The position numbers and the translations under genes were made by a program. Below are positions 23,001 to 38,000 of a stretch of DNA of 64,000 bases, piece by piece. The stretch lies in contig NC_086177.1 of assembly GCF_023053635.1 (NCBI RefSeq), positions 99,048,001 to 99,112,000 of the forward strand, read 5' to 3'. Origin of the DNA: Elgaria multicarinata webbii. Lineage: Eukaryota > Chordata > Lepidosauria > Squamata > Anguidae. Each line of letters opens with the position of its first letter. Position 1 is the stretch's first letter. The notes beneath the pieces were generated by a model. It had not been told where the DNA came from and ran no database searches. It saw only the letters and a list, made by a program, of their open reading frames with translations.

Positions 23001-26000
23001 GGCAGGAAGGCTGGGAAAGTCCTCTTAGATGCTGCAAGTGAGAGCAGATACATCTGGCCTACATGGACCACTGGCCTGACTCTGTACAAGGCAGTTCACC
23101 ATGAACAGGGGCACAATGGAATATCCACAAGATGCAGGGAATGAATGTATTGCCAAACTTGCTCTGGATGCATTGTAAAATGCCATCTCTTTAGAAGGAA
23201 TAACAACCCACTGTTTGCTGTTCACTTCAGTGAAACCTATTTTTAAAGGATTACCTTCGGGAATTTGCTTAGCTGCTGAATCTATGGATGGCTCTTCAGT
23301 GACCATTTCAAATGACTCTGTGCTTCCATTTACATCTGAGCCGAATGCCAGCTCTGGCTCACCTTAGAGGAAAAGAATTACATGTTTAGGTTACGCTCAT
23401 GAGCTACGGCTGCTATGATCCAGCAGCTCTGACTTCTCCTCTGTGCACCCCCATCCCCAATGGCTTCTCTAACAGGAACACTCTTGATATGGTTATGCAC
23501 AGGATGTTTCTCTCCCATGGGAAAGAAGGGGAAGACCCTGCATGTACGGGGCCCTGGAATTTGGCCTCTTAGCTGGATACTTTCCAGGGGACGCTCAGTG
23601 CATGCTTCCATCCTGCTGTGTTTCACAGCACACAAGCACAGACACAAATTCAAATCATACAAGCCACGAAATCTGAAAACCAAGATTTATTGTTAACCAA
23701 CCTTTTCCATCAGAAGCATCACTCAGCTTTCTGTTTTCATGGTGACTGAAGGGGTTCAACATGGTTACATAGCCACAGAAGTGCTGCAAATCCATCTTTT
23801 CCCTTAATATCTTCAGTGCTTTATGAACACCCATGTTGAGCCGAGAAAAATCTAGATTTAAGCCCAAAGAATAGCGCATCAAATCACATTACTATAATAA
23901 ACCACTTAACCAAACCAAACCAAACCAGAAAAGTAACAGCTAAACACTTAACATTACCACTTTTCATCAGTTCAACCACAATATTCAGTTTTGGTTTTAA
24001 TGTGTGCATTGTGCTTTGGATTTATGCTTCCGCTTTGTTTAGATTAAATTATCTCTTTGGAAATGTACAGGTAAGGTGTTTTTAAAAAAGAATGCTTCTG
24101 GATAATTATACAATTCTCAGAATGAGATATAAGTCTGCCAGGAAAACTGAGCCAGAAGCCAAGAGAAGGATCATAGCTCAGTGGTATAACACATAAAGCT
24201 TTGCATGCACAAGGTCCCAGATTCAACCCTTGGTATCTCCAATTAAAAAAAAGATCCGGTAGCAGGTGATGGGAAAGACCTCTACATGAGATCCTGGAAA
24301 GAAATACTATTCTTGCTATCCTTTAAAACAGGGGTGCAGAACCTTGGGTCCAAGGGCCAAATCCAGCTCTCCCGGGGTCCCAGACGGCCATGCTCCTTTC
24401 CCCCAACCGCTGATGGTTTGGTGGTTTCTCAGTTTTTGTGCCTTTTTTCCACCATTGCAAAAGGTTGAAATGCCTCTTCTAAGGCTTAGTGACTGGCTGT
24501 AAGAGTTTTAAGCTAATATATGCTGACCCTTTTGTCTTGGGTCCTGTGACCTGTTGACTTTGGTTCCGCCCACCACTAGCATGTAGCCCCTGAAAGCTTC
24601 TCCAAAACGGAATTCAGCTCTCAGGCTGAAAGAGGTTCTCCACATTTGCTTTAACAACAACGTGCTCCTGTGAGCAGGAAGATCCCATTTCGAGGAGCGA
24701 ACGATGGACAAACTGAGCCTGAACGAAGAATTATAGTTAACACAACACAGTTACCTCCTTGCTGTTCCGTTTCATCGAATGGAAATGGCATATGGATCGT
24801 CTCGCCCATGCCATGCCTACCATGTCCCTAAACACCAAGATAAAGCATGAAATCCACATCATTTTCAGCTTTTCATTTTCAAAGGTGCCTAAGCCCTCGT
24901 TGTGACACACAAACATTGCATGATGCAGGGCCACCAAGACAGAACTCACATTAGGGAGAAATCTAAGTCAGTTTCAAGACCTCAAACAGCTTGCCTTAGA
25001 CTGCAATTTGATTTTTTAAGGTCAGATGGGAAATTATTGCCAGGAGGACTAAGAGTCCTGGAGGATTGTTAAGGTGCCAATGACTCTCCCGCTCTTCCCC
25101 TGTGAAAAATTACATTTTGTGGAAGGAACCGAATGAAATCCTAACTGCTGTCTGAAAATATGTTTCCACCACTTAGAAAGATGTCAGAAAACGTTCAGTA
25201 CATAGCTGTGAAGATTTTTTTAACAGTAAGTACCAAATCCCAACAATTCTCCATGAATTGGTCCGTTTTTACAGAAGTAATCCATACCTGAATCAGAACA
25301 GCAGAATGGGTTAAAGCATCATTCAACATCGTGAGCACATTTGAAGTTGGGACTACTCCTGGATCATGCCCCCAAGACGTTATTAATAAACGGTCATAAC
25401 CCTAGGAAGCAGAAGTGAAAACATAGTTCGAGATGTTTTTAGACTTCTATCAAGTGCAACGTTCTTCTGTGTCTACATCCTTCTGCAAATTGTGCTGGAA
25501 ATTTTTTACAAGCTCTTTTTTCAGCCTGGTTGGGTAAATTACAACGGGTCAGTTTTTCTATTTGTTGGGAAATATCCAAAATCCTATTTGTACTGATTTA
25601 TCTTACATTTTCCAGTTCTTTTACACCGAGTATGTTATCAGCATATCTATAACTATATATTTATTAATACTTTTTAAACAGATGCTGATTCGTACATTCT
25701 GAAGGAAAAGTAAGAATATAAATAAAGAACAATCCCTGTGTTGCGTTGCTCAGTAAAATTTGTTAAGATCTATTAATAGTATTTTATTTATTTATTACAT
25801 TTATATCCCGCCTTTTTTTCTCTCCAAGGAACCCAAGGCGGCATACATAGAATCATAGAATAGTAGAATTGGAAGGGGTCCATAAGGCCATCAGGTCCAA
25901 CCCCCTGCTCAATGCAGGAATCCACCTTAAAGCACACCTGACAGATGGTTCTCCATAATCCTCTTCCTCCTCTCCATTTTATCCTCACAACAACCCTGTG

Positions 26001-29000
26001 AGGTGGGATGGGCTGAGAGTCTTTGACTGGCCCAAAGTCACCCAGTGGTTTTCCATGGCTGATTGGGGACTAGAACCCAGATCTCCCGACTCCCAGTCCA
26101 ACACTTTAGCCACTACCCCACACTGCCTCTCTGTTTCTTATCTGCACAAAGAGGAAAGCGGTGAAAGGTTTCTATCCCAAATGTAGGTTTTCCTACATTT
26201 CCTGTCCTATAGGTTTGTTTTTGGTAAAACCAGCAACTTCATGCTGAGTGTAAAAATACAGAAGGATGAACTACTTTAGAACCAATCCCATTACACAAGA
26301 TTCTATATACACAGCACCAACCTGAAAGATATCTGGAAGCTTTCGAAGTCTTGTTCCTTTAGATAACAACAGGGATGGTGGGCCTTGTCCAGTAATATGA
26401 TAAATATACAGCTTGAACCATACTGAGCTGACCTCTGGAATAGCTGGTCCAATATGCTATGAAAAAAAATAAAAAGGTGCCCAAAGTAATAAATGCCACT
26501 GCAGCAAGAATGAAAATGGCTTTCCATGTAACTCTTTGCTTTTACCATTTATAAAACAATTTCAATTAGCAATGTGCTTATGCTCTTTATTTGTGATTGC
26601 CCTTTCAACAGTGATTTATTATTTGTTCATTTAAAATGTTTTATCCCGCCTTTTGACCGCAAGACCTCCATGCTCACAGCAATATAAACCCCCTCAATAT
26701 TTTTGTACTCAAAATATTTTTCACCACTTTTCTAAAAGCATTAGTTCCAAGCCAAAAGCAGTCAACAGAAAGATTCTCAAAGATGCCATTGCTAAAAACC
26801 ATACAGTCATGAGGAACATGCAGTGGGTATTAAAAAAAAAGCTTTGGGAAAACTTTAGTGGGCATTACTAGCTTCTTGGGTAAGCCTAGTGGGTTGGAAG
26901 GCAAATCATGTCACAATTCCCAGGCTTTTAAGTTGCCACATTTCCCAGAAAATCAATGGAAGGTAGGAGGATTAGCTCCGAAGTCTGTTAGCATGGCATA
27001 CAACCCAGGCTTGCTGTCAGTGGTGAACATGCTGCACATCTCTGAAACCGCTTCTCTGCTTTGCGGTACTAGCCAGAAGGGCACCTGCAAATGCTGATAG
27101 AAGCAGCTCTGTTGCTGCCAAATTATTATTATTATTATTTATTTATATAGCGCCATCAATGTACATGGTGCTGTACAGAGTAAAACAATAAAATAGCAAG
27201 AACCTGCCGCATAGGCTTACATTCTAATAAAATCAAAATAAAACAATGAGGGGAAGAGAATGCACCAAACAGGCACAGGGTAGAGTAAAACTAACAGTAT
27301 AAAAGTCAGAACAAAATCAAGTTTTAAAAGCTTTAGGAAAAAGAAAAGTTTTTAGCTGAGCTTTAAAAGCTGCGATTGTAGTTCTCAAATGTTCTGGAAG
27401 AGCGTTCCAGGCGTAAAGGGCAGCAGAAGAAAATGGACGAAGCCGAGCAAGGGAAGTGGAGACCCTTGGGCAGGTGAGAAACATGGCATCAGAGGAGCGA
27501 AGAGCACGAGCGGGGCAATAGTGTGAGATGAGAGAGGAAAGATAGGAAGGAGCTAGACAGTGAAAAGCTTTGTAGGTCAACAGGAGAAGTTTATATTAGA
27601 TTCTGAAGTGAATTGGAAGCCAATGAAGAGATTTCAGAAGTGGAGTAACATGGTCAGAGCGGCGAGCCAAGAAGATGATCTTAGCAGCAGAGTGGTGAAC
27701 AGAAACCAACGAACTGATGTGAGAAGAAGGAAGGCCAGTGAGAAGAAGGTTGCAGTAGTCCAACCGAGAAATAACCAATGCATGAACTATGCCAAACTAA
27801 AGATTATGACAGTGTTGTGTGTTCTCCCATTCCCTTCAAGGTTTCATTTGAGGATTTCCTTACCTGCGGCGTGCAGCTGCTGATGGGCCGGATTTCATTA
27901 GTGAGAGGCGCCATGGAGACAAGCAGCGTGTAGTTTTTGTTCAAAACTCTACTGCACGTTGCGGGGTCCAAGCCGAGCAAGCTTTCACAGCGCAGTAAAT
28001 CCAGAGGGAAACCTACATTAACAATGTCAAAGACACTTGGAATACAGATAAAGAACAAACATCTACAATTGAAAGGGGTACAGGGAAGGGGGAGGGAAAA
28101 ATACAAATTTAGATGGTCTCTCTTCCTCGTTATTTAAATCAATTTCCAATTTACTGATTTACAGAGCAAACCTATGGAGGTTGGGGGTGGGAGAAGGCTA
28201 AAGGTAGATGCTGGGTAACCATAAATCCATTTTTGAATAGGAGATTTGGATCAACAGCACCAAGTTCCCTGGCTTTTGTCCATTTAAACCAGAAGAGCAA
28301 ACAGCCTTAGCCAGAATTTCTGGGTCCAAGTAGCCCAGTGTTGTCGACACTGGCTGGCAGCAGGAATATTTCCACCCTACCTGGAGATGCCGGGGATTGA
28401 ACTTGAGACCCCCTGTGGGCAAAGCGGGGCCCACTCTATCTCTAACCCATGGCCCATCCTCAATTAGCTGATTCAAATCAGCCATGCTCTATACTTTAAA
28501 AAAAACATATGGTAAACTCAAGTCTCAAAAGATAAATTTCTATGTTAGAAATTAAGCTTCTCCAGAGGCATAAACCAAGAGCGTAAGACCAACTTCAAAA
28601 GGAAACCAATTGCATAAACAGCTAGAAGCCGCATGAGCAGTTTTTTTACCCACTGCTGTGGACATAAGTGACAACTGAAGGCTTGTTTAAGCAATCTTTG
28701 AGTCTGGAATAATAGTTCAAGTTCTATTCCCCCCCCCCCCCTTTTAAATGATCAAAGTTCGTAAGAAACTTTATCCATCCATAAAGTGAACTGGAAATGA
28801 AAAAAGCTTCTGGATATTAGGGCTCCATGTCCTGCATCTATTGTATTTTATGTTAACTTTTGCTTTCCCCCCAGGATTCTGAATGTTTTTGATAGGGACC
28901 AACTGGATCTAGTAATTGTAGGTGCTGCTACAATTGAAAAGAGGGGAAAGTCAGGGAGTTTAACGAATTTCCCCATTAAGACAAAATTAATCTGACTTAC

Positions 29001-32000
29001 ATGCAGACATGAACAAGATCGTCTAGACTTTGCAAGGAAATGTGGGACACCAGGATTTATGAAAGTGCATGTGGGGAGGAGGAGATGATGGTGATGTTAA
29101 GCTTAAGGAAGTTACAAGCTGCCGTATCCTCCCAAATCAACATGACTCCAGCCAAAAGGCAGACCCCCCAAAAAACCCAGTTTGGTTGATTAAAACTCTG
29201 GGTAATTTTTATTATGAACCCAGAGTGCTGGGTTCATATGTCACAGAACACAACCCATGAACGGGTTTACCGAAGTGGAAATGAAGCAAAAGCGGCGAGT
29301 GGTCAGGAGGCAGCATGCTCGCTCCTATATGGTCCCAACTAGCCATGATTCAAACAACCCATTGGTAGTCATTACATGTGAACCAGGCCAGTGCAGAGAG
29401 AGGGCATGTACTTGCAAGATGGAATGTGAGATAACTAGACTGATTCCAGTTGTGTTAGCATAAGGTAAAGGAGTCAACAATAGTGCTAGTAGCCAATCTC
29501 CTGTTGATGGTGGTAGAAGAGAATGGGTCAGTCTCACAGAAAGGTACCAAAGGAACCCTTTTCTAGCGTGAATGCCTTAACTAGCATCTGGGACACAGTG
29601 TTAAAATTTTAAAGCAAACACTGTATCTGCTTCTCCCTAGAATAGTACTATGTAAAATTAATGTGCTCCTTTGTACTTTGGACAATGCTTTCCAATAAGT
29701 TTAATTACAAACATGATGACTTATGAAGGTTTATCCATCAATCACATTGATTTTGTTTAATGAAACGACCTCACTGCGGCTTGAATTCTTTCTTGGCCTT
29801 GTACGAAGTACAACTCTGACTCCACCATCTGTTGCAATGTTAATGCCATGCTAAGATCAATCATGAGAGACGTAAAACAGCGAACAATGGGATCTCTGTT
29901 CCCAAATGTTATACTTCTAAGTACCCGTTTGGAAACTTTTTCAAAGTTGAAGAAAGTGTGTCATTAAAAGTAAACAAAAGTACCAAACACATAAAATGGG
30001 TGAAGAGAGTTTCACTGTACCATTATTGGGCTGCTCAGGCTGGGTAACTTGAGCCACTAGGTCCTTGTTGTGTCTCAGAAACAGGATAGTGTTTCGCAGG
30101 GTAAGTGCGTGATCAAAGTATCTTTGAGCTTCACCCTCTCCCGTGCTTTGAACCTAAAAAACAGAGAACATTAACATGCACTTTTCACAAGGTATTTATG
30201 TGAATATAACTGACACAAATTGAATTAAGATATTACAAAAACATTCCCAACTCAGTAATTACGAATGTGCAGCTGCTCTGATACTCTAAAGAAAAAAAAA
30301 CTATTTCAGTGTCATTTTAATAAGTGCTATTGTTTCCAGTATTACGATATCACATGTTTACCATTTTTTTAAAAAAATGAAGACACATTTTAATGGCATT
30401 TTAAATAGCTTTCGTAAGTTAAAATCGCTTGATTTGTTTTCCCCAACCTGGTGCCCTCAGGATGTGTTGGACTACAGCTAAATCGTCCCCAGCCAGCATG
30501 TCCAAAGGCCATGCAGGCGGGGGAGGATGGGAGCTGTAGTTCAACACATCTGGAGGGCACCACGTTGGGGAAGGCTGAGCTAGATCCATTTCTCAGGTTA
30601 GCTTTCTGCACATATTTATTTATTTAAAACTTTTCTATCCCGCCCTATATCACTAAGATCTCAGAGCGGCGTACAGATAAAAGCATACCGTATAGAACAA
30701 TAAATATGTAGAGTTAAAAACAAATTAGTTATAGCAATATGCCTAGATGCAGATCTCTTATAAAAGATATCCTGTACTGGCCTTGGGTTGGGAGGAAAGC
30801 ACAAATGTGATTTGACCATCTGATCATTCAAAGGTCTCAGCTTCCTAGTTACACAATCACGTTTCCCCCCCCCCCCCCCCCCCGGTAGTTCGAATGATTA
30901 AATGGAACAAAAGAGTTCTTAAAAAAGAAAAAAGAAAGGCAGGGGGTGGGAAGGTATTATCTTAACACAAAATGTCCACTAATGGGCTACTTCCAGTACC
31001 TGAAGTAATTTGATGTGGACTCCGGAGGCTTTTCCTTACCAGGATTAAAAAACAAGCAAAAAAATACACATGCGTTTCCAACTTTTAAGAAGATACCCAG
31101 AAGGTTAATGTTACATTCTTTTTGGAATTTTGTGAGCCCACGTGTGATGTAACTTTGAAGCCTTCAATGCACCAGGTTTGTTACAGACCTCTCCTGCAAG
31201 AATTGCGCTGTGTGGAAAACACACTGTTGAGGGTGCAGAGGCTGACAAGAGTGAACCATCAACCATTTACCTTTTCAAGTTCTACAAGGAAACTGTCCAG
31301 AGACTCATCTGATAATTTTCCAACTTCAAACATCGTGACTGCATGACTTTTCAAATTCTGCAAAACAGACACAAGTTATGTCCTTAAGTTCTTAATATCC
31401 GATTTTTGTGCATCTATCCAATATTCAACTCAGTTCACGGTAAACAACTAGAAATACAATCACATTCCCCCCTTGTATTTCCTTCTCACAAGTAAATGCT
31501 ATTGTTTTTTCGGGCACAGTCCTATGCATGTTTAGACACGAAAAAAAAAGTCTTACCAATCCAGGACTTCTCCAGCCAGCTATGCTGGAACTTGTAGGAC
31601 TATTTTCTGTCCTACATATACAAGATTGCACTCTTAATGACTTTAATAATGGTCAATAATAGTGGCTATGAACTTATGCAAACGCTTACAAAAAACTTCA
31701 TTTTGATCCAAAGCTTAGAAACATTTTAAAGAGTTTTAGCACTTTGATAGCAATAAGCTAAATTATTATTATTATTATTATTATTAATTTATTTATATAG
31801 CACCATCAATGTACATGGTGCTGTACAGAGTAAAACAATAAATAGCAGGACCCTGCCGCATAGGCTTACATTCTAATAAAGTCATAATCAAACAATAAGG
31901 AGGGGAAGAGAATGCACCAAACAGGCAGTATAAAAGTCAGAACAAAATCAAGTTTTAAAAGCTTTAGGAAAAAGAAAAGTTTTTAGCTGAGCTTTAAAAG

Positions 32001-35000
32001 CTGCGATTGAACTTCTTGACATACCGGTGAGAGATTCCCCATCATTAAAAAGGCCGTAAGAGTTGAATCAAACAGGAAGGCTATGCGCTTTGTGTGCCCG
32101 CTAGACAGACTCAAGCTGCTCACACTGGCAGTATCACCTAAGAAAACAAAAACAGAATTGCCATCTTAAATCATTTTGACAGCTGGTGAAGGGTCTAACA
32201 CTCTGTGTGCATCACTGAAACTCTGCCACTCAATGTTTGGCCCTGCCACTGGCTGACCAGTTTGGATGTCCCAGTGTTATTCTTGCAAATGTCCAGAAGT
32301 AGTCAGCGACCTGGGCACAGGCAGCCAAGCCTCCTGCCCCTCGGGACATGGGAGGGGCTAAGGAAGGCTTGAGCTATCACAGAACCTCTGGATGCTATTG
32401 GCTCAGCTGCTCTGATGTCACAGATGGGCTTGCAGGGACAGACACTTGGTTACTTATAGAGAGTGTGAAAACCTCCACCTCTCGATGTTGAGGTGCTTGA
32501 GTAACTCTGGCTTCATTAGACATCACAGAGATTGCATTTGTGCTACGGCCTTTGGAGTGACATCTTGCTGGTGCAGATCACTGGAGTTACCTCAGAACTT
32601 TCACCAAAGACATGTGAAATGCATGCTTGTACGTGTAGCTCATTCATTCAGTGTCTATACTGCTCAACAGCCAAAGCTCTCTGGGCTGTTTACATCATAG
32701 TTAAGACATTTCCTTTCTGAAAAGGTTTCAAATGTAATCTACAACGCACTTCTTTAACACAGAGGTAAAGGTGTAAGTTTTAAAGGGAAACAGGTTTCAA
32801 TGTTGGGGGCTTTGCTACAAAAATAATCTACTGCCTCACTGGTTCTTTTTCCAGCCCAACCAACGATCCCACCAGCTCTGTGAGTGAGACAGCTGCAATT
32901 CTACCCTCTAGATTTCGTTGCCTGCAGGGACAAGCCATTGGGGAGGGGGCCCTTAAGGGTTCTAACTAGCTGGAGCAAGCCGCTTTTCAAACAATCGCTG
33001 TGCCTGGCAGCCTGGCTCTAGCCCACCACCCAAAGAGCTTCGGCTATGGGGCGGTACAGAAATATAACAAATGAAATGAAATAGTCCAGACCAAAGAAAA
33101 CCACGCCAGCGAATGACGGGCACTGATCTATACGGAGTATAAAAGGGAATGCATTGCCATTTATACCCGTTCATTAAATTAGCCATTGGTGCACTACGGC
33201 TCACCTTGGTCATCCTGACTATTTGTGTCTGTATCCGTAGCAGACGACCCGGTCTCTTGTACGGGACTCCGGCTTTCGGCACCATCCCAGGATAACAGCA
33301 TCTTCTGTGGATCCAAAGTAGTTCTAACAATGGGAATAAGGGTCATAACAACGTAAGAAGAGCCCTGTTGGGTCAGATCAAAGGCCTATTGCATACAGTA
33401 TCCTGTTTCCGACAGCGGCCCAACCAGATGCCTCTTCGGAAGCTCACAAGCTGGACAAGAGGGCAATGGCCCCCTCCTGCCGTTGCTTTCCAGCAACTAG
33501 ACTGAATAACAGATACCGTAACAGTGTTAAACAGCTTATAACTATGGCAGCCTTTGCAAAAGCAGACTGGCTTGAGTCATGGATTTTAGACTTTATATTC
33601 CCCTCCTTACATTTACCACTTACTGTAACATATCATGAGCCTCTAGGTCAGGATAGGATGCATGTCCACATACAAATATGCCAGCACACCAAGCTTAGCA
33701 GGAAGAACCCTGCTAAACCAGGGCGGTCCAGGCAAACTCCTGATGGTTCCACATAGAATTATGGCCTAATTGGAGTCCACCTAGACAAGAACCTTAGTGT
33801 GGTGGCCCCCTTTCTATAGAACTCCACACTTCTGGAGGTCAGGCAGGTATCAGTACTATGCTGTTTCTAGTGCAACCTTTATTTCAGGAAACCTTCCTTG
33901 ACTGACACACCACGGTTTTATTGATAGCCTGTTTTTTCAAAAAAAACATCAGTTTTTAATATGGTGTTTTATTTCTTTCATCTTTTTATCATTTTATCTT
34001 TTATTGTTCACTACTGGGGAATCTGTTTAGATGTGGAGTGGTCTATAACTGCAGCAAACAAACAGGTTCACTGGGGATGAACCCCTGCCAAAGGAAGTGA
34101 GGCAGGTGGCTACTAGGAGGAGGGCTTTCTCTGCTGTGGCACCCTGGCTGTGGAATGAGCTCCCCAGAGAGGTTCGCCTGGCACCTACACTGTAATCCTT
34201 CCATCGCCAGCCGAAGACCTTCTTATTTTCTCAGTATTTTAACACCTAATTTAACTTAAATTTAAACTTTGCTGTTTTAATTCCGTATTTTAATGTATAT
34301 CAATTTCTGCTGTGTGGTTTTATCCTGGTTGTGCTTCTTATATTGTATTTTGTATTTGTGTTTTTAAACTGTTGGTTGTTTTATTATGCTTTTCACGGTT
34401 TTAATTTTTGTGAACCGCCCAGAGGGCTTCGGCTATTGGGCGGTATAAAAATGTAATAAATAAATAAATGACTGAGAAAGGTGCTCACTTTTGCATTCAG
34501 TAGAAGAAACGTAGCCATGTACTTACTTCAGCCTGTTTATTGATGGAACATTCCGCCATGACGAATGAATATTATCCAGATTTATTACTTGCCCCTTTTT
34601 ATGAGCAAATCCTAACCGGCAGTACATGGAGACAGCATTCTGAAGAGAAGGCGACATTCACAAATCAGCACTTTGCATTTTGGTTTAATGATTTCAAAAG
34701 AGAGCAAGCGATGAAGGGTTATTGTTTTGCATTTAAGCAATTAGACTGAGAGGCGGCCTACCTTCACCAGCGACAGGTCTATCTCTAGGACATTTGCGAG
34801 CTGAAAATATGCAAAAATAAATAAGGATTACCATCAACTCTACTCTAAATTAAATCGATTAACTGCCATACTTTCACTCAGTTAGAGCTGGACATTCAAC
34901 AGGTCAAAATATACCCGGTTAACTGAACAACTTCTTGGAATATTTAACGATATTTGACCGTGGTGAAGTAGTAGGAAATGAATGGGTAACATCTATCTCG

Positions 35001-38000
35001 TCAACTGGCCAGAATTCCAATCCTATTCTAGATCAATTTCCTAAACCAGTTGAAACTCAAATGTTTAACAAAGACTTAAAATTTAGTTTTATTCTGAGTT
35101 GGTAACTGTAAGACAGCACCAATGGAGAGTATTCACTCTCTAGTCTTTTCAGAACCTATTAAATTTTCCTGAATGAGTTCGAAGACCCTCCTTCTTTTGG
35201 GATGGGGCCACAGCACGCACATTTTGCATTCATAAGGTCCAAGGCTCAATCCCTGGGACTTCCAGTCAAAATTATCTCAGAAAATTGCTTGGAAAGATGG
35301 CTCTGTCCAGGGCTGTATAGAGCAGCTGCCAGTCAGCAGAGACAGCAGACAGAAGAATGATCTGACACAAGAAGAAGGTCCATGAAATGTACAACATAGC
35401 TTTCTTTCTTTCCCCTAATGTAGAAGCCAATTATCAGTGAATTCCATACTTAAATGAAGAGGCATAATCACCTTCGAGTTAACAGCAGCAAAGTCACTTA
35501 TGGAAACACTAAGCAGGACAAAATGCATCAGCCTATGCAGATGTCACACTCAGTGACTTGGTTCATATGTAACTGGAAGCCTCACCCAGAGTGGCTTCCA
35601 GTTATGTATGAACCAAGTCACTGAGTGTGGCATTTGAAATTCACCCAATTTCCCCATGGGGCTTCTCATCATGGCAGCAGTACCCATTTTGGATATTCGG
35701 GGTACAGAAGGGGCACGCTGTAGCTTCTCATTATTAGGGATGTGCTCTGCTTCTAATCGGACCGGAGAAGCAGGAGCGGAGCGGGGGGCTTCGCCTGCCC
35801 TTAAGGCGGAGGCGAAGAGGATTGGGGGGCCGGCGGAGCGTGGCGGAGAGGATCGAGGTGAAGGCGGATCCTTCGCCTCGATCCGGAGCTCCGCCGGAAA
35901 GGTAAGTGGGGTTTATCGGGCCCTGCCGCTGTCGCCCATGCGGCGACAGCAGCAGGGCCCAGTAACCACCCCCCTGCCCTCCTCTCCCTTACCTGCCTCC
36001 GTCCGCGGTCTGTCAGCGTCTTCAATTGAGCCCACGGTTCCACTAGGAAGTCTGGGCCGCATGTGGCCCAGACTTCCTGGTGGAACCGCGGGCTCAATTG
36101 AAGACGGCGACGGACCGCGGACGGAGGCAGGTAAGGTCCCCCTCTCCCTTGGTCCCTTACCAGGCTCTGCCGCCGTCGCCGCATGGGCGGTGATGGCGGC
36201 AGGGCCTGGTAACCCTCCCTATGGGGGGGGAACGGAGCTCCGATCCGGATCCGGAGCTCCGAGCGGAGCGGAGTGGGCACAGGCGGAGTGGGGGCGGGGC
36301 GGCCCGATCCGAAAATGGCGGATCTGAAAGTGAAGCGGAGTGGGGGGTCCGTGCACACCCCTACTCATTATATGTGAATCTGGAGGAGAAGCTGCTGTGT
36401 TACTGCTGCTGCTGCGTGGCTGCAAGCTGTTGACCAGCTGGCCAAGAAGACAAGGATGGAGGCAGGTGGTGGGAGGGAGAGAGAGTGGCCAAGCAGTGGC
36501 AGGCTCTTGAGTGGGAAGACAGGTGCAATTTGCCACTCTTCCCATTCTGCACTGCCGGATGCGGCCGCATCAGGCTGCTTCATGGTAAAGCCAGCCCTGA
36601 CCCAAACAATTCACCCCTGCCAGATTCGCATGTAATGAGAAGTTAGTGTGCCCTGCCTTGCTCCACATATTCAAAATGGTGGCCGCTGCTGCGATGAGAA
36701 GTCCTGCAGGGAAATTCATCCACAGTGCCTTCTCATTACCTAGGACGGTCGTGGGCTCTCCCACACTGGAGGCATTCGGGATGCAGCTGGGCAGCCATCT
36801 TCAGGTATGCTTTAATGTGGATTCCTGCACTGAGCAGGAGGTCAGACTCGATGGCCTTATAGCCCCCTTCCAACTCTACTATTCTATGATTACGTGCAAC
36901 CGGGCCAGTGCGGAGTGAAGGATTAGGACTGTGTTGGCACTCCTTGTCCTAACTGCAGCTCTCCTTGCAGTTTAGACTTTGAAGCAAATGCTTGTTTAGG
37001 AGACTGTGGCCATAAAGCCCAATGTACGTATGTCAGATTTGCACAAGCTTGTACAGATTGTGTAAAATCAGGCACATGTGCATTGGGTTTCACCTCCAAG
37101 GCCAAAGGAACATTTGCATAGGATTATCATGTGGTTTCCTGACAGATGCTTGCCTATACGATACAGGGATGTGTGAAAAGAATAACTTACCTCTGCTACA
37201 TTTGTGTGTTCGTCTATTGAAACGAATATCTTATACAGCAGGGTTTCAAAATAATCACCCTGCAGTCTGTTCATAACAAAACCTTCAAGTGGGGGCACTG
37301 AAAAGAGAAGCTATGTTTATGCATGCAATCTAAGGATATAGTTGATGCATTAAAAAGCCCCCCGCCAGTTTTAGTGAATGCATTATACACAGTCAAACAC
37401 TTAGTCTTACATCTATGTCTAGAAGATGAACCTGATCTGGAGTACAGGGCCTCCCATGTCGAGCTAATAATGCTCTAATTTTTCAAGTTACGTTTTACAA
37501 AATGGGAATTCAAGAATATTACACCTGCAGGATCATAATGTGTACATCACACGTTAAGGCCCTTTAACATTAAGTTCTGTGTATGAGGTACCTATGCAGG
37601 TGAAGTTTTTAAGATTTTATTTTGTATTGATATTTCAATATTTACAACCAAACAAATGTACTTAAGGTGCAATCCTAAGCATGTTTAGATGAAAAAAAAA
37701 ACTCCTACAACTCACAGCATTCCTCAACCAGCACTCCTGGCTGGCAAATGCTGGGAGCTGTAAGACTTTTCCCATCTAAACAGGCATAGGATTGTGCCTT
37801 CACTTGTTTCAACCATCACATCCATTCTCTTTTCACGTACTGCCCCATATTAACCAATAGTCAACCCACCCCTCTTCGCAATAATCTTGCTACTGAATCA
37901 CGTCCTGAGCATGCAGCATGCTTTATGGATAGCCCCTCCTCTGAAATACTGTTATAATTAGATAATTTACAAGGTGTTTCACTATATTCGTATAAGATGG

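Noticed and set aside
24167-24240. Possible tRNA gene
   Set aside because: A and B boxes are present, but there is no acceptor stem or 3' end; the SINE body follows and the same unit recurs at 53914.
35656-36358. Long open frames of 223 and 185 codons on opposite strands
   Set aside because: They lie in the GC-rich hAT foldback, where stop codons are rare. The two strands mirror each other and no protein family is recognisable.
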